Below the pieces are notes generated by a model. That model was not told where the DNA came from, made no database searches, and worked only from the letters and a program-made list of their open reading frames with translations. DNA of 5,144 nucleotides from Muribaculaceae bacterium (lineage in GTDB: Bacteria > Bacteroidota > Bacteroidia > Bacteroidales > Muribaculaceae). The translations under genes were made by a program, and so were the position numbers. Shown here piece by piece: positions 1 to 5,144 of the stretch (positions are counted from its first letter, which is position 1; each line of letters begins with the position of its first letter). Where the stretch lies: NCBI GenBank assembly GCA_029057255.1, contig JAICZO010000492.1:1-5144 (forward strand), written 5' to 3'.

Positions 1-828
1 GACGTTTTCGGAGAAATAACACTCCGTCACGTGCTGGCACACACTTCGGGCATAGCCGACATGCGCCCCAAGACAACGGAGCAGTGGGACGAATACCTCA
101 AGACAACTGCCTCGATATTCGGCGACGGCCCCGACTACAGGATATACGGCCGCGAGACCGAGTTTACTCGTTATCTCAACCGCCTCGACTCGCTCAACTT
201 CGAGCCGGGTACGCGCTTCGAGCGTCAGGATCCGCCCTACCTCCTCCTCGCCGGAGTCATCGAGCGCGTGACAGGAGAGAAGTTCGAGGCATGGATGAAG
301 AAAAACATCTTTGAGCCGGCAGGCCTGCAGGACGTGCGATATGTAAGTTCGGCGCCCGTCTCCGGCAAGATGGCGCACGGCTACCGTCGTGCCGAGGGTC
401 AGAAAGAGCCACGCGTCTTCCGCAGTCAGGACGGCCGCTGGGACGAATATGACTACGGCGAAGTCGACTTCTTCCTCACCAAGAGCGACCGCGGCCTCTA
501 TATCAGCGGACGCGACTTCGCCCGCTGGCAGGATGCTATGATCAACGGCAACGTGCTGTCCGACAGCTCCGTGGCGCTGTTCCGCCTCCCTATCGTGAAG
601 AGCGACCGCCTCGGCGAGGGATGCAGCCTCGGCATCAATGTATACGAGAGTCCCGAAGGACGCCTGCGCCTCTACCACCGCAGCCTCCGTGGCGGTTTCC
701 AGGCCCTCGAAGCTACATATCCCGGCACCGAAGTCAGCTATCTGGTGCTCTCCAACCGCAACGACTGGGATTCGGAAGCCGTAGCCGGTGAGATTGAACG
801 TCTGCTCGAAGAACGCCACCTTATATAA
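1..828 (+). CDS. Serine hydrolase / class C beta-lactamase-fold protein, 5'-truncated, catalytic motifs degenerate
   Basis: This is the C-terminal 275 residues of a beta-lactamase-family (PF00144-like) protein; the frame is open from the first base, so the start lies outside the window. By comparison with the downstream paralogue about 120 N-terminal residues are missing, including any signal peptide and the SxxK nucleophile motif. What is visible is the LAHTSGI block (residues 12-18), FEPGT (67-71), the DGRW-x-x-YDYGE block, and the GLY-x-S-x-RDFARW segment typical of the family. The second catalytic motif, normally YxN after FEPGT, reads R75-Q76-D77, and the third motif, normally H/K-T-G, reads H226-R227-S228. 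The protein aligns along its whole visible length with the next gene, indicating tandem duplication. The frame is intact with no stops, so it is probably expressed, but classical serine acylation chemistry looks doubtful. It could be a non-catalytic binding or regulatory partner, or a hydrolase with altered chemistry. Confidence 0.9.
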   Translation, partial: DVFGEITLRHVLAHTSGIADMRPKTTEQWDEYLKTTASIFGDGPDYRIYGRETEFTRYLNRLDSLNFEPGTRFERQDPPYLLLAGVIERVTGEKFEAWMKKNIFEPAGLQDVRYVSSAPVSGKMAHGYRRAEGQKEPRVFRSQDGRWDEYDYGEVDFFLTKSDRGLYISGRDFARWQDAMINGNVLSDSSVALFRLPIVKSDRLGEGCSLGINVYESPEGRLRLYHRSLRGGFQALEATYPGTEVSYLVLSNRNDWDSEAVAGEIERLLEERHLI

Positions 829-830
829 AT

Positions 831-2024
831 ATGAGAAGACTGTCGCTGCTGCTACTCCCCGTCATACTACTGCTCGCTTCGTGCTCGGTCGGGCACGACA
901 ACGCCGCCCCCGAGTCGCCGTCGGCCGCCCTTGACTCACTTTTCGAGGCTTCGTTCGGCTCCGCCGACCCCGGTTGCGTAGTGCTCGTCGCCAAGGGTGA
1001 CAGCATCATCTACTCCCGCGGTTTCGGCATGGCGCGCCTCGACGAGCCGTCCGTCATTACCGACACCACGCTTTTCAACATCTGCTCCATATCCAAACAG
1101 TTTGCCGCCATAGCACTTCTGAAGTTGCAGGAGCAGGGCGCACTGTCGCTTGACGACAGCGTGTCGAAGTACTTCCCCGACTTCAAGGCTCCCTTCTTCA
1201 GCCGCATAACGCTGCGCCACCTGCTGTCGCACACATCGGGGATACCCGATACCCGTCCGCGCACCGACGAGGAGTGGGAGCGCTACGTGAGGCGCTATCC
1301 CACCTCGTTCGACAACGTCCGCGACTACAAGGTCTACGCCCTGTGCGAAGAGTCGGTGCGCTATATGACCGACCTCGACAGCCTCGCCTTCGAGCCGGGT
1401 ACGGCCTATGAATATCAGAACCCCACATACCAGCTCGTACTGCCTGTTGTCGAGCAGGTGACCGGCCGAAAATTCACCGACTGGATGCGCGACAGCATCT
1501 TCCTCCCCGCCGGCATGACATCCACTGTCTTTGTCGACCCCGGCATACCCGGCTCGGACTGTGACTACGCCCACGGCTATATCCCCGCGACACCGTCGCC
1601 GTGCCCCGACACCTATGTCAGCCCTGACGGCCGCTGGGAGGAGAGCGACTATGGCGAGGCGTTTTTCTTCCCCACCAAGGCCGACGGCGGCCTCTACACA
1701 TCGGCGCGCGAGTTCCTTAAGTGGGAGCGTGCCCTCTTCGGCGGACGCATCGTGGGGCAGAAGTCGCTCGACGAGGCCTTTACGCCCCTTATCGCCACCG
1801 ACCTGCCGCACACGTCCTACGGCCTCGGCTTCTTCATCGAGGACCGTCCCGGCGTGCCGCACAAGATTTTCCACACGGGCGACAACGGCGGCTTCCTTAC
1901 TTTCGAGGGATATTTCCCCGACAATCAAATTTTTTACCTTATCTTTGCAAACCGACCCGACTGGCAGCGCGAGCGCACTGCCGAAAAAGTCGACAGTCTG
2001 TTGATTGCAAAGAGATGGCTCTGA
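831..2024 (+). CDS. Lipoprotein serine hydrolase, beta-lactamase / penicillin-binding-protein family
   Basis: A complete 397-residue protein. It starts with a lipoprotein signal: Arg2-Arg3, a leucine-rich hydrophobic core, and the lipobox L15-A16-S17 before Cys18, so it should be lipidated and anchored in the envelope. The beta-lactamase-like domain spans roughly residues 35-390. All three motifs of the class C / DD-peptidase / esterase group are present: S86-I-S-K89 (nucleophile and general base), Y195-Q-N197, and H348-T-G350 followed by DNGGF. The LLSHTSGIPD block (131-140) and GGLYTSAREFLKW (286-298) also fit the family. Members include D-Ala-D-Ala carboxypeptidases, D-amino-acid amidases, esterases and true beta-lactamases, so the substrate is undetermined and antibiotic resistance should not be assumed. 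The ATG follows the upstream paralogue's stop after two bases, and the 3' end overlaps the glycosyltransferase gene, so it sits inside an operon. No clear Shine-Dalgarno precedes the start; the short AT-rich stretch there is typical of Bacteroidota. Confidence 0.92.
   Translation: MRRLSLLLLPVILLLASCSVGHDNAAPESPSAALDSLFEASFGSADPGCVVLVAKGDSIIYSRGFGMARLDEPSVITDTTLFNICSISKQFAAIALLKLQEQGALSLDDSVSKYFPDFKAPFFSRITLRHLLSHTSGIPDTRPRTDEEWERYVRRYPTSFDNVRDYKVYALCEESVRYMTDLDSLAFEPGTAYEYQNPTYQLVLPVVEQVTGRKFTDWMRDSIFLPAGMTSTVFVDPGIPGSDCDYAHGYIPATPSPCPDTYVSPDGRWEESDYGEAFFFPTKADGGLYTSAREFLKWERALFGGRIVGQKSLDEAFTPLIATDLPHTSYGLGFFIEDRPGVPHKIFHTGDNGGFLTFEGYFPDNQIFYLIFANRPDWQRERTAEKVDSLLIAKRWL
1940..1947 (+). promoter_or_regulatory. 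Possible internal Bacteroidota-type -7 element (TAnnTTTG)
   Basis: The octamer TATCTTTG matches the Bacteroidota primary-sigma -7 consensus TAnnTTTG exactly. It lies in a strikingly AT-rich patch (about 1921-1950) of an otherwise GC-rich gene, and ends 67 bases before the ATG of the downstream GT2 gene. It could give the two glycosyltransferases their own transcript. No good TTTG-type -33 element is visible about 20 bases upstream, and an octamer with only six fixed bases is expected by chance every few kilobases, so the call is weak. Confidence 0.22.
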
Positions 2025-2821
2025 AACTCCAGATACTCATATGTACATTCGGCCGGCGTATCGAGAACGTCGACGTTGCCGGCATGCCCCTGGTCGACGG
2101 GGTAGAGTACATCGTCTGCTGTCAGAACCCCGACGGCCTCCCTCTCGAAGGTGCCGCTCCTGCCCTTGAGGCTCGGCACGACGTGAGGATTGCCTTCTTC
2201 GCCGACCGCGGGCTGAGCATCAACCGCAACCATGCGCTCGACATTGCGTCGGCGCCTTATGTCATGATTGCCGACGACGACCTGTCATGGGATGCCGAGG
2301 GGCTGCGCGAAGTCATACGCCGCTTCGACGCCGACCCCGCCCTCGACATCCTGACGACGCGTGCCGTCATGCCCGAGCGGCGTGTCTATCCGCCTGACGG
2401 CCACGACCTCTCGCGTCCGTGGCGCTTCTACAGCGCGATATCCTTCGAGTTCACCTACCGCCTCGCCGCCCTGCGCTCGCACGGCCTGCGCTTCTCGCCG
2501 CTTGCAGGCATAGGCGCCCCAGTGCTCGGTGCCGGAGAAGAGGACCTGCTCCTGCAGCGCTCGCTCGAGGCCGGACTGCGCGGCCGCTTTGCCGACATCA
2601 GGGTTGTCACTCACGACGGTCCGACGACAAGCGTGCACAGCGCCGCCGACCCGCGCGTCATCAGAGCGCTTGCTGCCGTCGCCCGCCGCCGCCGTGGCAA
2701 TATCGCCACTCTGATACGCATGCCGCTGATGGCATGGCGCGTGCCTGCGCCCTTCTTCAGCGCGCTCCGCTATCTTGCCGAGGGCTTTGTCTATTCACTC
2801 ACACACCGCAGCGAGCTATGA
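2015..2821 (+). CDS. Glycosyltransferase family 2-like (GT-A fold)
   Basis: A 268-residue putative nucleotide-sugar-dependent glycosyltransferase. The N-terminal strand LQILICTFGR (residues 5-14) opens the nucleotide-binding fold. The segment GLSINRNHALDIASAPYV (66-83) is a good version of the GT2 block before the metal site. The DxD-type motif is D87-D88-D89 (IADDDL). A G-A-G-E-E-D stretch (172-177) is in the right place for the acidic catalytic base, and VVTHDG (197-202) follows. No convincing transmembrane segment is seen, so it is probably cytosolic or membrane-associated. The ATG at 2015 is preferred because it precedes the first conserved strand and overlaps the hydrolase stop by 10 bases; upstream extension in this frame only shadows the hydrolase gene. 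The end overlaps the next glycosyltransferase by ATGA, so the pair is probably translationally coupled. Donor and acceptor sugars are unknown; a surface polysaccharide, LPS or glycolipid role is inferred from context. Confidence 0.85.
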   Translation: MALKLQILICTFGRRIENVDVAGMPLVDGVEYIVCCQNPDGLPLEGAAPALEARHDVRIAFFADRGLSINRNHALDIASAPYVMIADDDLSWDAEGLREVIRRFDADPALDILTTRAVMPERRVYPPDGHDLSRPWRFYSAISFEFTYRLAALRSHGLRFSPLAGIGAPVLGAGEEDLLLQRSLEAGLRGRFADIRVVTHDGPTTSVHSAADPRVIRALAAVARRRRGNIATLIRMPLMAWRVPAPFFSALRYLAEGFVYSLTHRSEL

Positions 2822-3939
2822 AAGTACTGCTTCTCGGCGATGCCAGCAACTATCACGCCACCCTCGCCGCCGGGCTGAGGGCTATCGGCCACGACGTAAC
2901 CCTCGCGTCGGACGGTTGCTGCTGGATGCAGACCGGGCGCGACATCGACCTCGGCAGGCGCGACGGCATCGTCGGCGGCGCCATGCTCTATGCCAGGCTC
3001 CTGACTGTGCTCTCCGGCCGCCTGAAAGGCTACGACGTGGTGCAGCTCGTCTCGCCAGGATTCGTACATCTCAAGCCGAGCCGCCTTGCCACACTGCTCC
3101 GGCGGCTGCGGCGCCACAACGGCAACATATACCTTACGGCGCTCGGCACCGATGCCGTGACAGTGCGGAACCTTGCCGGGCCGTCGCCCGCTCTCCCTTA
3201 CTCCGAGTGGCAGTTGCGCGGCAGCCTCACACCGTGGGCGCGCAGTGCCGACTCCGAGCTGGTGCAGTGGCGTGACGAGGGGCTGAACCGCTATACAGAT
3301 ACTTTCTACGATACTATCGACGGTGCTGTCACGGCTCTCTACGAGTATCACCGCATCCTCGAGGCCGAGCTGCCCGGCCTGCCTGTGGCATACGGAGGCA
3401 TACCCGTCGACACGGCCGCGCTGCCGGCCCCGGGGCTGCACCCCTCAGGCGACCGTGTGAAGATACTCTTTGCCGCCCACAAAGGGCGTGAAGCCGAGAA
3501 GGGCGCCGACATACTGCTGCCGCTCCTGCGCAGGCTCGAGCGTGAGCACAGCGGTGCTGTAGAGATACTTACGCCGCCAAATATGCCTTTCGGCGCCTTT
3601 GTCGAGACCCTGTCGCGCGCCGACATGGTGTGCGACCAGCTCTATGCGTTCACCCCCGCCACTACGGCGCTAATGGCTATGGCAATGGGCGTGGTGCCGA
3701 TAAGCGGCGGCGAGGAAGACTTCTACCGTTTCATCGGCGAGCATCGGGCAAGGCCGATTTTCAACCCCGACCCTCTTGACATCGAAGGCACATACAGCCG
3801 CCTGGCCGCACTTGTCACAGACCGCGCGGCATTGCGGCGAATGAGCGCCGAGGCTCCCGCCTTTGTGCGCCGCCACAACGATGTCGTCATAGTGGCGCGG
3901 CGCTTCGAATCATTCTGGAACGCTCAGAACAGACGCTGA
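2818..3939 (+). CDS. Glycosyltransferase, GT-B fold (GT4/GT1-like)
   Basis: A 373-residue protein starting MKVLLLGDAS, the usual first strand of the GT-B N-terminal domain, followed by NYHATLAAGLRAIGHDV, a typical early helix. A linker near residues 190-215 leads to the second Rossmann-like domain, which begins VKILFAAHKGREAEKGADILLPLL (214-237), the common GT4-type strand, loop and 'KG' helix. The donor-site region is A-D-M-V-C-D-Q-L-Y (268-276), then the M-A-M-A-M-G-V-V-P-I-S stretch (286-296). Family members usually read E-A-M-A-x-G here; this protein has Met286 instead of the glutamate. The start is set by the ATGA overlap with the GT2 gene and by the domain boundary; upstream extension only shadows that gene. 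The 3' end overlaps the convergent acetyltransferase gene by 16 bases. It probably adds a sugar to the same glycan or glycolipid as its neighbour; specificity cannot be told. Confidence 0.82.
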   Translation: MKVLLLGDASNYHATLAAGLRAIGHDVTLASDGCCWMQTGRDIDLGRRDGIVGGAMLYARLLTVLSGRLKGYDVVQLVSPGFVHLKPSRLATLLRRLRRHNGNIYLTALGTDAVTVRNLAGPSPALPYSEWQLRGSLTPWARSADSELVQWRDEGLNRYTDTFYDTIDGAVTALYEYHRILEAELPGLPVAYGGIPVDTAALPAPGLHPSGDRVKILFAAHKGREAEKGADILLPLLRRLEREHSGAVEILTPPNMPFGAFVETLSRADMVCDQLYAFTPATTALMAMAMGVVPISGGEEDFYRFIGEHRARPIFNPDPLDIEGTYSRLAALVTDRAALRRMSAEAPAFVRRHNDVVIVARRFESFWNAQNRR

Positions 3940-4439
3940 CAGATGCGCGCGTCGGTGTAGCTGTTGCCCCGCCGTACCCATGAGCGCAGGCATCCGCACG
4001 CCTTGAAGCCGCATGCGGCGAAGAGCGCGAGCGAGGCAGTGTTGTCGACGGCCACGACTGCCGTCAGCTGGTGCATGCCTATTGTCGTGCGGGCATACTC
4101 GCACAGCTGCACGAGCGCCGCCCGTCCGTAGCCGCGGCGGCGGTACTGCGGAGCGATGTCGATGCCGACGAAGCCGCGTCGGTCGCGGGCGTCAAAGTCC
4201 GAGATGTCGACAGCGCCGACGGCTTTGCCCTCCGCTACGACGATGAGGCGCAGCTGCTTGTCGGCGAAGATGTCGGCGGTATAGTTTTCGATATACTCCC
4301 ACAGCATGCGGCGGCTCGCCGGGGCTGTCGCGAATCCTGCCCGCGCGATGTCGGTGGTGTTCTCGAGCATGAAGAGGAAGTCGAGATCCTCTTTCTCGAC
4401 CGCCCTGAGCGATACTTCGGTCATTGCTGTGTCTGTCAT
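3924..4439 (-). CDS. GNAT family N-acetyltransferase (RimJ/RimL-like)
   Basis: A 171-residue protein, normal length for a single GNAT domain (Acetyltransf_3 / RimJ-RimL type). The N-terminal part VSLRAVEKEDLDFLFMLEN (9-27) is the usual beta1-alpha1 of this subgroup. IVVAEGKAVGAVDISDFD (66-83) gives beta2-beta3. GIDIAPQYRRRGYGRAAL (92-109) carries acetyl-CoA motif A, with R101-R102-G103-Y104-G105-R106 as the pyrophosphate loop. The V-D-N-T-A-S-L-A-L-F-A-A-C-G-F stretch (131-145) is the motif B region with the conserved Asn, Ser and GF. It transfers acetyl from acetyl-CoA to an amine, but the acceptor (protein N-terminus, polyamine, amino sugar) is not apparent. The start is fixed by the ATGA overlap with the recR stop, implying translational coupling. 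Its 3' end overlaps the convergent glycosyltransferase gene by 16 bases. Confidence 0.87.
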   Translation of the reverse strand: MTDTAMTEVSLRAVEKEDLDFLFMLENTTDIARAGFATAPASRRMLWEYIENYTADIFADKQLRLIVVAEGKAVGAVDISDFDARDRRGFVGIDIAPQYRRRGYGRAALVQLCEYARTTIGMHQLTAVVAVDNTASLALFAACGFKACGCLRSWVRRGNSYTDARICQRLF

Positions 4440-5053
4440 ATTTCGAAGGGGGTTCGTCCGGCGATAGAGCGCGCGAGTGTTGCCTCGTCGGTATATTCCA
4501 GCTCATTGCCTACCGAGACGCCTCTGGCGAGCTGCGTAATCTTGAGGTCGGGTGCCGTGCGTGACAGCATGCGGTAGATATAGAAATTTGTGGTGTCGGC
4601 CTCGACGGTGGCACCCGTGGCGAGTATCACTTCGTCGATACCGCCCTCGGCCACCCTCGCGGCGAGCGACGCTATCTCGAGCATGTCGGGGCCAATGCCG
4701 TCGACAGGCGAAATAAGTCCTCCGAGCACATGGTAGAGTCCGAAGTACTGCCCCGTATTCTCGATTATCATCACATCTTTGACATTCTCGACGACACATA
4801 CTGTCGACGGCTGACGTCGCGGCGACGCACATATCGGGCACAGCTCCTCCTCGCTGATGTTGTGGCACAGACGGCAGTAGCGTATGCCGTTGCGCATGTC
4901 GATGATGGCCTGCCCTATGGTGTTGGCCTCCTCTGCCGGCCTGCGCAGCAGGTGCAGGGCGAAGCGGAGCGCAGTCTTGCGTCCGACACCCGGCAGACGC
5001 GACAGCGAAGTGACCGCATTCTCAAGCAGAGTGGATGAAAATTCCTGTTCCAT
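4436..5053 (-). CDS. recR: Recombination mediator protein RecR
   Basis: A 205-residue protein, full length for RecR. It works with RecO (and RecF) to load RecA on SSB-coated DNA during gap repair, and forms a ring-like clamp on DNA in the cytoplasm. The domains appear in the expected order. The helix-hairpin-helix is at L20-P-G-V-G-R-K-T-A-L-R30. A four-cysteine zinc site follows, C60-x2-C63 and C72-x2-C75. The Toprim domain opens with VCVVENVKDVMIIENTG (85-101), and Y-H-V-L-G-G (107-112) belongs to it; ATGATVEAD (145-153) and the TQLARGVSVGNELEYTDEATL stretch (173-193) are strongly RecR-like. The ATG start gives the usual E-x-A-V-x-x-L-S-R-L-P-G-V-G spacing near the N-terminus. It is the first gene of a minus-strand pair, with the GNAT gene coupled through a 4-base overlap. 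Its promoter should lie in the remaining bases to the window end. Confidence 0.97.
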   Translation of the reverse strand: MEQEFSSTLLENAVTSLSRLPGVGRKTALRFALHLLRRPAEEANTIGQAIIDMRNGIRYCRLCHNISEEELCPICASPRRQPSTVCVVENVKDVMIIENTGQYFGLYHVLGGLISPVDGIGPDMLEIASLAARVAEGGIDEVILATGATVEADTTNFYIYRMLSRTAPDLKITQLARGVSVGNELEYTDEATLARSIAGRTPFEI

Positions 5054-5144
5054 GACCGCGAAGTTAGCAATTTTAGGCCGTATATCAAAAGACAGTAGAC
5101 AAATCAGGCCTTTTGGTCTGTAAGATTGGCCAAAATGTCGAATT
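5054..5144 (-). promoter_or_regulatory. Upstream region of recR, probable promoter area
   Basis: These 91 bases have no supported gene and are visibly richer in A and T than the coding DNA. Read on the minus strand there is a TTTTG at 5135-5131 and a CTGATTTG at 5107-5100, separated by 23 bases. They loosely resemble the Bacteroidota TTTG (-33) and TAnnTTTG (-7) pair, but the TA is missing and the spacing is slightly long. The region is the natural place for the recR promoter; the exact elements are uncertain. No purine-rich Shine-Dalgarno is seen just before the recR ATG. Confidence 0.35.
5105..5120 (+). repeat. Small inverted repeat upstream of recR
   Basis: CAGGCC-TTTT-GGTCTG reads as a 6-base stem (one G-U pair on the plus strand, an A-C mismatch on the minus strand) around a TTTT loop. 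A perfect 8-base palindrome, TTGGCCAA, lies close by at 5126-5133. They could be an operator or the remains of a terminator for a plus-strand gene beyond the window, but no T tract follows the stem, and such short symmetries are common by chance. Confidence 0.2.

Noticed and set aside
31..828. A GTG start at 31 for the first hydrolase
   Set aside because: The frame is open back to base 1, and residues before this point (EITLRHV) already match the family and the paralogue (RITLRHL). The gene simply starts before the window.
936..1928. Long minus-strand open frame of 330 codons opposite the lipoprotein hydrolase
   Set aside because: It is antisense to a gene with a clear signal peptide and all catalytic motifs. 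GC-rich codon use makes long antisense frames common, and its translation shows no recognisable domain.
1721..2014. Upstream extension of the GT2 gene in the same frame
   Set aside because: This stretch is the shadow of the hydrolase gene; its translation is Arg/Pro-rich and unlike a glycosyltransferase. The first real GT2 strand begins right after the ATG at 2015.
831..2024. Calling the lipoprotein hydrolase an antibiotic-resistance beta-lactamase
   Set aside because: The SxxK / YxN / HTG motifs are shared by peptidases, esterases and amidases. Nothing in the sequence singles out beta-lactam hydrolysis, and the operon context points to envelope biology.
2671..2700. Short GCC/CGC-rich run as a repeat element
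   Set aside because: It encodes a run of Ala/Arg codons in the GT2 C-terminal part; it is simple codon bias and not a repeat array.
2419..2817. Upstream extension of the GT-B gene in the same frame
   Set aside because: It lies over the GT2 gene, has a low-complexity Arg/Ala-rich translation, and precedes a textbook GT-B N-terminal MKVLLLG at 2818.
3940..3975. Terminator hairpin around the GCGCGC palindrome after the GT-B gene
   Set aside because: The near-palindrome has no loop and no T tract, and lies within the acetyltransferase coding region.

Overview
The window looks like a chromosomal segment from a GC-rich member of the Bacteroidales (Bacteroidota). A Muribaculaceae-, Alistipes- or Barnesiella-like genome would fit, but this is inferred from gene style and no phylogenetic marker here was compared. 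The supporting signs are a lipoprotein signal peptide on the serine hydrolase, almost no Shine-Dalgarno sequences ahead of the starts, a Bacteroidota-style -7 promoter match, and very tight gene packing. Nearly every base is coding; the only intergenic stretch of any length is the last 91 bases.

Layout. Bases 1-3939 form a plus-strand unit of four genes. First comes the C-terminal part of a beta-lactamase-fold serine hydrolase homologue, cut by the window edge. Two bases later starts a complete lipoprotein paralogue of it. A glycosyltransferase with GT2-type (GT-A) features overlaps that gene by 10 bases, and a GT-B-type glycosyltransferase overlaps the GT2 gene by 4 bases (ATGA). Bases 3924-5053 hold a minus-strand pair: recR, followed with a 4-base ATGA overlap by a GNAT N-acetyltransferase. 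The two units converge tail to tail and their last genes overlap by 16 bases.

How the genes may work together. The hydrolase paralogues resemble penicillin-binding-protein or esterase-type envelope enzymes, and the two glycosyltransferases point to assembly of a surface glycan or glycolipid. The close packing suggests co-expression in an envelope-related unit; the substrate cannot be read from the sequence. RecR is housekeeping recombinational repair, and the GNAT is probably just its translationally coupled neighbour.

The most notable observation is an asymmetry in the hydrolase pair. The downstream copy has a full SxxK / YxN / HTG catalytic set. The upstream copy keeps the fold signature but reads RQD and HRS at the second and third motifs, so it looks like a pseudoenzyme or an enzyme of changed function next to an active sister. 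I found no clear new defence or mobile system, RNA gene or CRISPR array.
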